Positions 53,714 through 62,977 of a stretch of DNA of 64,000 nucleotides are shown piece after piece. This DNA comes from CAXBMB01 sp052078155. Lineage in GTDB: Bacteria > Pseudomonadota > Alphaproteobacteria > Kiloniellales > DSM-21159. The notes under the pieces were generated by a model. The model was given only the letters and a program-made list of their open reading frames with translations, had not been told where the DNA came from and ran no database searches. The stretch covers positions 186,001 through 250,000 of the forward strand of contig JBQJBP010000004.1 of NCBI GenBank assembly GCA_052078155.1, read 5' to 3'. The translations under genes were made by a program, and so were the position numbers. Position 1 is the first letter of the stretch. Each line of letters opens with the position of its first letter.

Positions 53714-54922
53714 TCAGTTGCTGCGCTGGGCCTGCTGAACTTTGAAGAAGCGATCGATGGAGGCCGCGATGATGCGGGAGATTTTCGTTTTGTGGCTGCG
53801 GGACAGCAGGATCTTCTCCTCCTGAGGATTGGTCATATAGCCAATCTCAAAAAGCACGGAGGGGATGGAAGCGGACTTCAAGACTGCAAAGCCTGCCTGT
53901 CGGTGAGGTTTGCCCAAGGTGGCCACCTTCTGCCGCTGCAGACTTTGCACCAATTGGCCGGCATAGACGCTGGAGAGGTTCATGGTTTCCCGCTGGGCCA
54001 GATCGATCAGGATCTGAGAAACCACTTCGGTCTGACTGCTGAGATCCACACCGGCGATCAGATCCACCTTGTTTTCTTTGGCCGCCAGCGCTTCAGCCTC
54101 TTTATCCGAGGCCTTCTCAGACAGGGTGTAAACCGATGCCCCGCGGATCTTGCGGGTTGGATGGGTGTTGGCGTGCAGGGAGATAAAAAGGTCCCCTTCG
54201 GCCTGCTCGGCAATGGCGATGCGGTCCCGCAAGGCAATGAAGCGGTCTTCCTTGCGGGTCAGCACAACCCGATATCCGCCCAGCTTCTCCAGTTCTTCCT
54301 TCACCGATTTGGCATAGGCCAGGGTCACCCGCTTTTCGTACATGCCGCTGACACCGAGGGCCCCCGGATCCACCCCGCCATGCCCGGCGTCCAGTACAAT
54401 GGTCGGACGCAGATCCACCCCTTTGGGTTTCGGGGCGGACAGACGCACAGACGGCAACTGGGCCTTGGACTCCAGCGCCTGACCTATCTGTGCCAGGAAT
54501 GTGGCCCGGTCCACGGTCTCAAGGTCCACCACCAGGCGGTATCCCTTGTCATCACGCGGGTCTATGACAAAAGCACTTTTGACCTTTGTGGGTTCTGTTA
54601 CATCCAGAACCACCCGGCTGGTGCCCGGCGTAAAGAGGCCATACCGCAGTGCGGATATCATGCCTTTGCCCGCAGACTGGCCTTCCCGCTGGGACCAGTC
54701 CAGTTCCGGCAGATCGATGACCACCCGATAAGGGTCGGCCAAAGTGAAAATGCGATAGGCAGGCGCTTCGCTCATTTCCAGCACAAAGCGCGTCTTGTCA
54801 CTGTGCTGACCGATGCGCACGTCCGACACCACCGGACGCGCCCAGCTGTCTTCAGCCGGAAACAGCCAAAGCAAAGCAAGCAACAAGAAAACTGTGCTGA
54901 TACTTTTGCGCATCATCCCCAT
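53714..54922 (-). CDS. amiC: N-acetylmuramoyl-L-alanine amidase (AmiC type, AMIN domain)
   Basis: The start at 54922 (MGMMRKSISTVFLLLALLWL) has AGAGG upstream and gives 402 residues with a signal peptide cut near WARPVV. An AMIN domain for localisation (about 30-130) is followed by the Amidase_3 zinc domain: IVLDAGHGGVDPGALG with His and Glu ligands, LFISLHANTHPTRKIRGASV, and LFEIGYMTNPQEEK with the catalytic Glu. The enzyme splits septal peptidoglycan for daughter-cell separation. Activation normally needs an EnvC/NlpD-like partner, not seen here. Confidence 0.95.
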   Translation of the reverse strand: MGMMRKSISTVFLLLALLWLFPAEDSWARPVVSDVRIGQHSDKTRFVLEMSEAPAYRIFTLADPYRVVIDLPELDWSQREGQSAGKGMISALRYGLFTPGTSRVVLDVTEPTKVKSAFVIDPRDDKGYRLVVDLETVDRATFLAQIGQALESKAQLPSVRLSAPKPKGVDLRPTIVLDAGHGGVDPGALGVSGMYEKRVTLAYAKSVKEELEKLGGYRVVLTRKEDRFIALRDRIAIAEQAEGDLFISLHANTHPTRKIRGASVYTLSEKASDKEAEALAAKENKVDLIAGVDLSSQTEVVSQILIDLAQRETMNLSSVYAGQLVQSLQRQKVATLGKPHRQAGFAVLKSASIPSVLFEIGYMTNPQEEKILLSRSHKTKISRIIAASIDRFFKVQQAQRSN

Positions 54923-56066
54923 CTTCAGGCCTCTGACGAACCGCTTGCCAGCCCACACCTACTTAGTCTGACGGGCTGACAGTCTCTGTCGATCGGACAG
55001 CGCTCATCGTCCAAAGGATCTCAGCGTCTCTTTCACAGCTCCTTGTCGGACCCGGAAAGACCAATCTGGTCCCAAACCCGCACTGTCGAGCACAGTCGCA
55101 GCCACGTTGCTACTCAATAGAGGGGCGTCCCCCTGCCTTTCAAGAGGCAATAGCACGGAAAACGCCATAGATATACTTCCCTTACAAAAAGATAACACAA
55201 AATATGGTAAAAATCGGGCAGCGCGACAGGGGAGACAGAGCCCGCCACCACACCGCGGCGGTGCAAAGCCGGATCCGGAAAACCGCCGAACAGCCGGTGA
55301 GGCTCTCTGCCTCAGTCCAGAGAGAGCCCTGAAGGGAAAATGCGCTGCCATACGTCTAAAACATTGTAGTATCGGGAATTGCAGCTTATTTTAACGTTAC
55401 CTAAATCCCGCGTGCGCCCAGGCGACTCGCGGAAAAGGCTTGATCCACCCCGGAAGGGGCGCCGGAAATGAAGCTTTGCTGGACGGATACGACAGGTTGT
55501 CGCGCCGGTCAGCTGACCTTCTTCAAGGGCGCCGCCGGGAGAATGGGAAAAGCCGGTTAGGCCAAAAATTTTTCATCTGTACCACTTGTGTACAGAGCAC
55601 CTCACGTAAGCGCCCCACAAGCAAAGTGCGGGATGACTTTTCCAGCTTCCGGATGCGAACAGGCAAAGGAAGCCCAACCCAGACCCGGCGGAACTCTGCT
55701 GGGAAAAGATCAAGACGGCGGCACGAGGCCCTATAAGAACAAGGGCAAACGCTTCGGGCCGCAAAGACAGATTGGTTTTCAGATCCGGCTCGCCGGATCG
55801 CTTTACGCCAGATCCGGTTTTCCGGATCGCCAAACAACAAGGGTGACCCGAGCGGTTGTGCGCCATGACAGGCGCAGGCCGTCATTACGACACTTGCACC
55901 ACAAAAGATGCACGTCGACGACGGCAGGACATCGCTAAAGATACCAACAACCAGCTCAGGACCCGATCCATGATCACTCAAACACCTAAGATCTTCGCGC
56001 CGCCCGGTGAGGGACTGCTTTGCCAGTTCCCGCTCGAGGCTGAGCGCGGGCTGGAGTATCCCATTA
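54923..56066. other. Long intergenic region with the rne leader
   Basis: These 1144 bp lie between the divergent amidase and rne genes. AT-rich sequence at 55160-55215 and 55360-55400 are promoter candidates. A 12-bp perfect palindrome (GGTCAGCTGACC) is at 55507-55518 and twin hairpins are at 55782-55828. Several short frames exist but none has a ribosome-binding site or protein pattern. A leader of several hundred bases is usual for rne genes. Confidence 0.5.
55782..55828 (+). promoter_or_regulatory. Twin identical stem-loops in the rne leader
   Basis: GATCCGG/CCGGATC occurs twice, at 55782-55799 with loop CTCG and at 55811-55828 with loop TTTT. They lie about 240 bp before the rne start. 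Structured leaders of rne are bound and cut by RNase E for autoregulation in E. coli; the same role is inferred here. Confidence 0.5.
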
Positions 56067-59000
56067 ATGGCAAAACGTATGTTGATCGATGCCACCCACC
56101 CGGAAGAAACCCGGGTTGTGGTGGTCAACGGTACCAGAGTCGAAGAGTTTGATTACGAATCGAGCAATAAGGCCCAGGTAAAAGGTAACATCTATCTCGC
56201 CAAAATCACCCGCGTGGAGCCGTCGCTTCAGGCGGCGTTTGTAGAGTATGGCGGCAACCGCCACGGCTTTCTGCCGTTCAGCGAAATCCATCCGGACTAC
56301 TACCGCATTCCCATTGCCGACCGCGAAGCGCTGCTTGCGGAAGAAGAGGAGATTCGGCGCGCCGAAGAGGCTGCCCGCTCCCAGCGGGAAGAAGAGGATG
56401 ATCTGGAAGATGCCGACGACAACGGTCGCCTGACCGATGTGGAAAGCGACCAGGCCGTTTCCGAAGTTCACGAGCCCAATGATCCGGACGACGACAGCGT
56501 CAGCAGCGACGATGCAGACAGCGCCGGGGAAACGGCTGCGGATACGGATGCTGAACCGGCTTCGGAATCAGATGATGAGGCCAGTGAAGACGCACCGCAG
56601 GACACAGATGCCCTATCGCAAGACGCTGCTGATGAAGGTGCTCAGACATCTGAAGACGATACAACAGGCAACGACGATGCCGATCTGCCTGCCACCGCGC
56701 TGACCGACAGCACTGAAGAGGCTGATGGCGACGACCGGGTGGACACAGCCGATGCGGCCCTGATCGACGACGCCACCGCAGGTGAAAGCCAGGCTTCGGA
56801 AGACCAGGACAGCGCAGATCAGGCTGCTGAAGAGGGCGCGGCTCCGGAAGGTCACGATGTTGTCGGCGACACGGTAGATCCGGCAGAAGCAGACAAGATC
56901 GACGCCGGGGAAAGCCTGGCTGCAGAAGAAGGGCAGGCTGAAGACGACAGCCAGGGCGACGACAACCGCTCTGAGGGTCGTGGCCGAGGCCGCCGTCGCC
57001 GCCGCCGTGGCGGCTCTGGCAAAGCGGCTCGCGCGTCTGTTGCCGCCATTCAGGAAGAAGTCGAAACCAGCGCTGAAAGCACGGAAGATCTGGACGACGT
57101 CGCCCGACGCCGGGCCCGCCTGATGCGCCGCTACAAAATCCAGGAAGTGATCAAACGCCGCCAGGTGTTGTTGATCCAGGTGACCAAGGAAGAGCGCGGA
57201 AATAAGGGCGCTGCCCTTACCACCTATCTCTCCCTGGCTGGTCGTTATTGCGTTTTGATGCCCAACACCGCCAAAGGGGGCGGCATCAGCCGGAAGATCT
57301 CCAATGTAAACGATCGCCGTCGCCTGAAGACTGTGCTGAACGACCTGGACATCGTCGACGGCATGGCAGTGATCGTGCGCACCGCCGGCAGCCAGCGCAC
57401 CAAAACGGAAATTCGCCGTGACTATGAGTACCTGCTGCGCTTGTGGAACGACATCCGCAACCGGACCATGGAATCTGTCGCGCCCAGCCTGATCCATGAA
57501 GAAGCAGACCTGATCAAGCGCTGCGTGCGTGACCTCTATTCCCGTGAGATGGACGAGGTGCTGGTGGAAGGTGAGGCCGGTCACAAGGCCGCCAAATCCT
57601 ACATGCGCATGCTGACACCCAGTCATGCCAAGCACGTCAAGCTTTACAGCAATCCCTCTATGCCGCTGTTCCACAAGTTCCGGGTGGAAGAGCAGCTCAA
57701 CGCCATGCATGCCACCACGGTAACTTTGCGATCCGGTGGCTCCATTGTGCTGAACCAGACCGAAGCGCTGGTGGCCATCGACGTGAACTCCGGCAAAGCC
57801 ACACGCGAACGGCACATCGAAACCACTGCTTTGAAGACCAATCTGGAAGCGGCGGAAGAAGTGGCGCGCCAGCTGCGTCTGCGGGATCTGGCCGGGTTGA
57901 TTGTCATCGACTTCATCGACATGGAAGACCCCAAGCACAACCGCGAGGTTGAGCGGCGCCTGAAGGACTCCATGAAACAGGACCGCGCCCGCATTCAGTT
58001 GGGCCGCATCAGTCCCTTTGGCTTGCTGGAGCTTTCCCGTCAGCGCCTGCGCCCCAGCCTCTTTGAATGGGCAACGGAATCCTGCTCGGCCTGTAACGGC
58101 ACCGGTTGGGTTCGCGCCACAGACTCGGCAGCACTGCAGGTTCTGCGGGCCCTGATCGACGAAGCCGTGCGCCGGGGTGCCGGTGAGATTCAGGTCAAAA
58201 CCCCGACACGGGTCGCCCTGTATCTGCTGAATGAGAACCGCAGCCAGGTGGTCAGCACCGAACAGCGTTACGGTGTTCAGATCATGATCCGGGCTGACGA
58301 CGACCTGGACGGCCAGGAGTATCAGATCGAACGGCTGTCGTCCGGTCCCCTCACCATCGAAGGCGAGGCGCAGGAAATCAGCGACGCCGACGAGGAGGCT
58401 GTCGCGGACAGTTCCGACGACCGTGACGGCGAAGAAGAAGGCCGGGGTCGTCGTCGCGACCGCCGAGGCGGCCGCCGTCGCCGCGGGGACCGCAATGATC
58501 GGGGCGATCGGGGCGACCGTGCAGGTCGCAGCGACGAAGGCGCCGAGGATCAGGAAGCCGACGGCACCAGCGAGCAGGACAGCGAGTCCGCCCGTGGGGA
58601 TCAGCCAGAGCGTGATGGCGACGAAGGCAACAGCAAACGCCGCCGCCGGGGTAAACGCGGTGGTCGCCGTCGTGGTCGCCGCCGCGAAGAAGAAAGCAAC
58701 CAGGATCAGGACAGCCAGGGTGCCGACGGCGCAGATGAGCAGGACAGCCAGGCTGACAGCTCTTCTGAGGGTGAGGATGCACAGGCTGCTGCAGCTGAAC
58801 GCAGCGAGAACGCAGAAAGCGTGAGCGAAGCGGTTGCTGAGGCACCGGCTTCTTCCTCCGACACACCGGAAGCTGAAGAAGCCAAACCCAAAACCCGTCG
58901 TCGCCGGACCCGCCGTAAAACAGAAGACGAGAGTCCTGCTGTTGAAGCTGCTGAGACTGCCGGTTCGGGGGATGCTTCTGCTGAAGAAGAAAAGGCAGAA

Positions 59001-59483
59001 GAAAAACCCAAAACCCGGCGTCGGACACGCAAGAAAGCAGAGCCTGCTGCGGAAGAAACGGCCAGTGAGGCGGAAGGTGAAGAAGCCCCTGCTCCGCTGA
59101 CACGTAAACGCCGGACCCGGAAACCCAAAGCGGTGGATATCCCCATCGAAACAGGGACTGAAAACGAAGCCAAGACGGAAGAAACGGCTGCGGAAGAGGA
59201 AAAACCAAAACCGCGCCGCCGTCGGACCAGCAAGAAGAAAGAGGCGGAAGCCAGTACAGAGGCCGTTCAGGAATCTGCCGCTGAGGCGTCACCAAAATCA
59301 GGGAACGCTGAACCGGATGCCCAGGTTGCCAAGGCTGCTGAACCTGCTGTTGCCTCAGCTCCTGCTGCAGAGTCTTCTGCCGCGCCGGAAGCAACTGCGG
59401 GTGCCTCCGCTCCAGCCGCGTCGACTGAAGACAAGCCAGCCAAACCCCGCCGCAAAGGCTGGTGGAACCGCTTGCTGGAATGA
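56067..59483 (+). CDS. rne: Ribonuclease E
   Basis: The start at 56067 (MAKRMLIDATHPEETRVVVV) gives 1138 residues. The S1 domain (KGNIYLAKITRVEPSLQAAF) is split by a very acidic, low-complexity insert of about 250 residues (about 90-345) ending in an Arg-rich patch. The catalytic part has ALVAIDVNSGKATRE with Asp572 and LIVIDFIDMEDPKHN with Asp615/Asp618, and the zinc-link cysteines 673 and 676 in ESCSACNGTGW. The C-terminal third (about 775-1138) is alternating Arg-rich and acidic disorder with KPKTRRR-type blocks, the degradosome scaffold and RNA-binding region. It initiates mRNA decay and processes rRNA and tRNA. Confidence 0.97.
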   Translation: MAKRMLIDATHPEETRVVVVNGTRVEEFDYESSNKAQVKGNIYLAKITRVEPSLQAAFVEYGGNRHGFLPFSEIHPDYYRIPIADREALLAEEEEIRRAEEAARSQREEEDDLEDADDNGRLTDVESDQAVSEVHEPNDPDDDSVSSDDADSAGETAADTDAEPASESDDEASEDAPQDTDALSQDAADEGAQTSEDDTTGNDDADLPATALTDSTEEADGDDRVDTADAALIDDATAGESQASEDQDSADQAAEEGAAPEGHDVVGDTVDPAEADKIDAGESLAAEEGQAEDDSQGDDNRSEGRGRGRRRRRRGGSGKAARASVAAIQEEVETSAESTEDLDDVARRRARLMRRYKIQEVIKRRQVLLIQVTKEERGNKGAALTTYLSLAGRYCVLMPNTAKGGGISRKISNVNDRRRLKTVLNDLDIVDGMAVIVRTAGSQRTKTEIRRDYEYLLRLWNDIRNRTMESVAPSLIHEEADLIKRCVRDLYSREMDEVLVEGEAGHKAAKSYMRMLTPSHAKHVKLYSNPSMPLFHKFRVEEQLNAMHATTVTLRSGGSIVLNQTEALVAIDVNSGKATRERHIETTALKTNLEAAEEVARQLRLRDLAGLIVIDFIDMEDPKHNREVERRLKDSMKQDRARIQLGRISPFGLLELSRQRLRPSLFEWATESCSACNGTGWVRATDSAALQVLRALIDEAVRRGAGEIQVKTPTRVALYLLNENRSQVVSTEQRYGVQIMIRADDDLDGQEYQIERLSSGPLTIEGEAQEISDADEEAVADSSDDRDGEEEGRGRRRDRRGGRRRRGDRNDRGDRGDRAGRSDEGAEDQEADGTSEQDSESARGDQPERDGDEGNSKRRRRGKRGGRRRGRRREEESNQDQDSQGADGADEQDSQADSSSEGEDAQAAAAERSENAESVSEAVAEAPASSSDTPEAEEAKPKTRRRRTRRKTEDESPAVEAAETAGSGDASAEEEKAEEKPKTRRRTRKKAEPAAEETASEAEGEEAPAPLTRKRRTRKPKAVDIPIETGTENEAKTEETAAEEEKPKPRRRRTSKKKEAEASTEAVQESAAEASPKSGNAEPDAQVAKAAEPAVASAPAAESSAAPEATAGASAPAASTEDKPAKPRRKGWWNRLLE

Positions 59484-59510
59484 TGCAGACCTGTTGACCA
59501 AAGAAACAGA

Positions 59511-59548
59511 AAGGCCGGAAGAACTTATCTTCCGGCCTTTCTTTTTGC
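59511..59548. terminator. Bidirectional terminator between rne and carbonic anhydrase genes
   Basis: AAAGGCCGGAAGA and TCTTCCGGCCTTT form a perfect 13-bp stem with loop ACTTA, followed by CTTTTT. It can serve both convergent genes. Confidence 0.92.
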
Positions 59549-60169
59549 TCAGCTACCAGATCTCAGGCGTCTGGGTGGGACCACCTCTCTGACCGATCCC
59601 GCTTTCACGTCATACATCAAAGCAGACACCGTCAGGCTCCCGGGAATTTCTTCAGCTGCTGCCAGTCGATCCAGGTCCTCCCGCAGACAGGCTTCATGAT
59701 CTTCGATGGCCAATGGGGCCACATCAACACCAACCTGACTCTTCAGTGCCTCCCGGAACCCGGGATCTGCAAAACGCTCGGCCCCACATTGGGTGTGATG
59801 CATCACCACCAGATCAAAGGCTGCAGGTTCACCGCCCTGCATCCGTGACACCATAAATGCCAAAGTCGCCACTTCTGACACCACCTCTTGCGTCACACGG
59901 CCACCGGTGTTGCGGATCACCACGGCATCTCCCAGCGCCAGCCCCAGGACATGAGCCGGGTCAACACGGGCATCCACACAAGCCAGAATGACGGCGCGCA
60001 GGTTGGGCAGAACAGGCAGGTCCCCCTGCTCAAAATCATTCGAAAAGTCCTGATTCCGCTGAAGCAGTGTATGCATCACACCGGAGGGCGGGGTTTGGAC
60101 GACCCCGGCAGTGCCGGCTTCAGCAGGTAACCGGCCCTTCATCGTTTCTAACTGTTCTTGACTGGACAA
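59549..60169 (-). CDS. Beta-carbonic anhydrase family protein
   Basis: A 206-residue protein with the zinc ligands Cys64 (ACVDARVDP, with the Asp66-Arg68 dyad), His125 and Cys128 (HHTQCGAERF). It interconverts CO2 and bicarbonate. The segment GDAVVIRNTGGRVTQEVVSE is typical. The N-terminal 30 residues vary. It faces rne and is divergent from the HxlR regulator gene, 194 bp away. Confidence 0.93.
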   Translation of the reverse strand: MSSQEQLETMKGRLPAEAGTAGVVQTPPSGVMHTLLQRNQDFSNDFEQGDLPVLPNLRAVILACVDARVDPAHVLGLALGDAVVIRNTGGRVTQEVVSEVATLAFMVSRMQGGEPAAFDLVVMHHTQCGAERFADPGFREALKSQVGVDVAPLAIEDHEACLREDLDRLAAAEEIPGSLTVSALMYDVKAGSVREVVPPRRLRSGS

Positions 60170-60363
60170 GAGTCTTCTCCCACAGATTATGCTGTCATTT
60201 CGACGACAAGGTTCCGACGCGCTTGCCTCTTTGTCAGGATTTCTGCCAACCAGTTTATCTGTTGAAAACCTGACAAACGCGCCCGTTGAGAACCATAAAT
60301 GGGTTATTGCTTTATAAAAACAAGCGATAACTTTAAAATATAAAGTGAATTGGATTTTGCCTC

Positions 60364-61041
60364 ATGGCATCAACCCGCCGATACAAAATGCTATGTCCCA
60401 TTACCCGCGCTCTGGACGCAGTAGGGGACCGTTGGGAACTGCTGATCCTGAGAGATCTGCATGCAGGACCAGCGCGTTTCAAAGACTTGCAAAAAAGTTT
60501 GGTGGGTATAGCAAGCAATCTTCTGACCGATCGGCTGGTTAAGCTAACGGACCAGGGATTGATCAAAAGGTATCAGGATCCAATGGGGGTCACCCTCTAT
60601 GCGCTGACGCCCTTAGGGGAAAAGACCCGCAGCTTGCTTCTGGAACTGGCATTACTGGGCAGCCATTTCCCGCCGGAGCCGGACCTCAAACCCATGACCA
60701 GCCACCGGACCATCGCTGTCACCCTTGCCGCACTTCTGGAACGGGTTGCAGGCCCACAGGACCACCTGACCCTGCAGCTGATCGTGGAAGAAGAGACTTT
60801 CTGTGTCGAAATAGATGCTGGGCGGGTCCGCGTCGTTCTGGGCTTGTGTTCTGCCCCCCAGGCAACAGCCCGAACCACTTACAAAGCCCTGTTGGCTGTC
60901 GGTGACGGACTTCTGTCACCCGAGGCTTTTGCCATGACAGACATTCATCTGCAGTCAGGCAGCGCTGCCACCCTGCAACACTTCCTGTCTTTAATGGGCC
61001 GGGCCATTGCTTACCTCACCCCACAGGCGGGTGGGAATTGA
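60364..61041 (+). CDS. HxlR-family transcriptional regulator
   Basis: A 225-residue protein. The winged helix-turn-helix of the HxlR family fills about residues 8-95: CPITRALDAVGDRWELLILR, then RFKDLQKSLVGIASNLLTDR and LTDQGLIKRYQDPMGVTLYA. The extra C-terminal domain (about 110-220) looks like an SCP2-type ligand-binding domain. HxlR proteins answer to aldehydes or quinones, often controlling a divergent gene; here the carbonic anhydrase gene is the candidate target. Confidence 0.88.
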   Translation: MASTRRYKMLCPITRALDAVGDRWELLILRDLHAGPARFKDLQKSLVGIASNLLTDRLVKLTDQGLIKRYQDPMGVTLYALTPLGEKTRSLLLELALLGSHFPPEPDLKPMTSHRTIAVTLAALLERVAGPQDHLTLQLIVEEETFCVEIDAGRVRVVLGLCSAPQATARTTYKALLAVGDGLLSPEAFAMTDIHLQSGSAATLQHFLSLMGRAIAYLTPQAGGN

Positions 61042-61099
61042 GGCGAGTGATAGGCCTAAAGTCCAATGCGTGATCGGTCTGTTTGGCACATCGCAACAC

Positions 61100-61237
61100 T
61101 AGAGCATGATCGGTTTAGTTAGAAGCGCTTCGCGCTTGTACCTAAACCGTGAATCATCCTCTAAAACATTGAAAAGAGGCAAATTTACGCTTCAAGTGTA
61201 ATCACGAAGTGATTCCACTTAAACCGATTTGACTCTA
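61100..61237. repeat. Complete MITE-like element (138 bp)
   Basis: Starts TAGAGCATGATCGGTTT and ends AAACCGATTTGACTCTA, 17-bp imperfect inverted ends with TA at each edge. Interior close to that of the copies at 19010 and 62840. Confidence 0.8.
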
Positions 61238-61452
61238 AGCCAAGTTACAACGGCCAAACCTGATCAAGCCGTTATCTCGGGAACATCGGAAGGTGGATCA
61301 CTGTTCGCCCCCCACCATCCGGAATGCTGCCGGGCACTGATCCTCTAAGGGGCCATTACCCGCTTAACATCCTGGTAAGACACCGACGAAGCTGAGGAAA
61401 CACTGATTGGATAGATCGCTCCCAATTGGGAAAGCAGGAACAGCCCTCCGCT

Positions 61453-61530
61453 TAGAGTCAAATCGGTTTAAGCAGACTCACTAGATGATAACACTTCAAC
61501 CGTGAAGTTGTCTCTTTTCAACGTGTTAGG
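61453..61530. repeat. Truncated, inverted MITE-like copy
   Basis: TAGAGTCAAATCGGTTTAAG at the left is the reverse complement of the right end of the element. It continues through GATAACACTTCAACCGTGAA to CTTTTCAACGTGTTAG and then stops, just before the aminotransferase stop codon. Confidence 0.7.
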
Positions 61531-61547
61531 GCAGCACTCCGGAAGGA

Positions 61548-62699
61548 TCAGCCCTTTTTCAGCCAATGAGCCAAGCGCTCTGCCGCTTCGGCCATATCTG
61601 CGGTGGGCCCGGCAAAGGAAAAGCGCAGGGTCTGATTTCCGCGCTCTGGATCAAAGTCGGTGCCGGGCGTGACGGCCACAGAGGTTTCTTTCAGCATCCG
61701 CTGGCAGAAATCCGGCGAATCATTGGTCAGGTGCCCCACCTCCGCATAGAGGTAAAAAGCCCCGTCAGCAGGGGCCAGACGGTCAAACCCGGCCTTGGGC
61801 AACTCACGCAGCAGCAAATCGCGGTTTTGTGCATAGGTCGCCACATAGGCGTCCAGTTCATCGGCACAGTCAAAGGCTGCCAGGGCCGCCTGCTGGGACA
61901 GCGCCGAGGCGGAAATGAAGAAGTTCTGGGAGAGGCATTCGACCGGACGCACCAGATCCTCCGGCAGGATCATCCAGCCCAGTCGCCAGCCGGTCATGCA
62001 GAAATACTTGGAAAAGGAATTGATGATGATGGCCTTGTCGGTGAACTCCGCAGCTGACACCGCCCGGGGGCCATAGGCAATGCCGTGATAGATTTCGTCG
62101 GAGACCAGGCGGATACCTTCTGCCTCACAATAGTCCACCAGGGCCTTCAGGGCCTCGGCATCCAGCATGGTGCCGGTGGGATTGGAGGGAGAAGCCACGA
62201 TCAGCCCGTCCAGCTTTCCTGCTTTGGCCAGCAGCTCCGGCGTGGGCTGGTAGCGCTGATCAACGGTGGTTTCCAGAGATACCACCTCCAGGCCCAGTGC
62301 CGTCAGAATGTTCCGGTAGGCCGGGTATCCGGGTGCGGCCAGGGCAACCCGGTCACCTGGGTCAAAGGCCGCCAGAAATCCCAGCAAAAAAGCGCCTGAG
62401 GAGCCCGGTGTGACCGCAATACGGTCCGGCGACAGGGTCACACCATAGCTGTCCAGATAATGTTGCTGCAGTTTGGCCCGCAAGGGCGGCAGACCAAAGG
62501 CATCGGTATAGCCCAGCAGATCCCTTTCCAACGCCTCCTGAGCGGCCTTGCGCACAGCCAGGGGGGCGGGCGTGCCGGGCTGACCCACTTCCATATGCAG
62601 GACCTGATCTCCTGCGGCCTGCTTGGCATTGGCCGCACGCATGACGTCCATCACAATGAAGGAAGGGATGCTTCCGCGGGAGGCAACTTTGAGAGCCAT
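61548..62699 (-). CDS. Pyridoxal-phosphate aminotransferase, class I/II
   Basis: A 383-residue fold-type I aminotransferase. The Schiff-base lysine is Lys231 in NSFSKYFCMTGWRLGW; other cofactor residues are Asn173 in SPSNPTG and Asp201 in VSDEIYHGIAYG. The N-terminus HMEVGQPGTPAP is typical of AspC/AlaT-like enzymes. It transfers amino groups between amino acids and 2-oxoacids; the exact substrate cannot be told. It stands alone, with a truncated repeat at its 3' end and a complete one upstream. Confidence 0.93.
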   Translation of the reverse strand: MALKVASRGSIPSFIVMDVMRAANAKQAAGDQVLHMEVGQPGTPAPLAVRKAAQEALERDLLGYTDAFGLPPLRAKLQQHYLDSYGVTLSPDRIAVTPGSSGAFLLGFLAAFDPGDRVALAAPGYPAYRNILTALGLEVVSLETTVDQRYQPTPELLAKAGKLDGLIVASPSNPTGTMLDAEALKALVDYCEAEGIRLVSDEIYHGIAYGPRAVSAAEFTDKAIIINSFSKYFCMTGWRLGWMILPEDLVRPVECLSQNFFISASALSQQAALAAFDCADELDAYVATYAQNRDLLLRELPKAGFDRLAPADGAFYLYAEVGHLTNDSPDFCQRMLKETSVAVTPGTDFDPERGNQTLRFSFAGPTADMAEAAERLAHWLKKG

Positions 62700-62839
62700 G
62701 ATGTTATCCTGAGCAACAACTGAAAACAGGTAAGGGAGCGCCGACCTCTCCCTTCTCTTCGAACCTCGGCAGGCCAGACCCCGGAGGCAAGAGTGGATTG
62801 GGGGGACAGCTAGCCTCCCCCCTTAACGCCTTTTGAGTC

Positions 62840-62977
62840 TAGAGCATGATCGGTTTGGTCAGTAGCGCTTTGCGCTTGGAACTAAACCGTGACTCATCCT
62901 CTAAAACGTTGAAAAGAGGAAAATTTACGCTTCAAGCGTTATCACGTAGTGAGTCCACTTAAAGCGATTTGACTCTA
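62840..62977. repeat. Complete MITE-like element (138 bp)
   Basis: Starts TAGAGCATGATCGGTTT and ends AAAGCGATTTGACTCTA. The right edge (CTA at 62975-62977) is the stop codon of the gamma-glutamyltransferase gene read on the minus strand. Confidence 0.8.

Larger units (their letters stand above)
61042..61547. other. Intergenic region with two opposed MITE-like copies
   Basis: The 506 bp hold a complete element at 61100-61237 and a truncated inverted copy at 61453-61530. No gene is visible between them. Confidence 0.6.

Noticed and set aside
56613..57938. 441-codon minus-strand frame inside rne
   Set aside because: A shadow of the GC-rich rne coding sequence without a ribosome-binding site.
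61100..62977. Treating the dispersed 138-bp elements as an insertion sequence
   Set aside because: They are too short to encode a transposase and no transposase gene is in the window; a non-autonomous element fits better.
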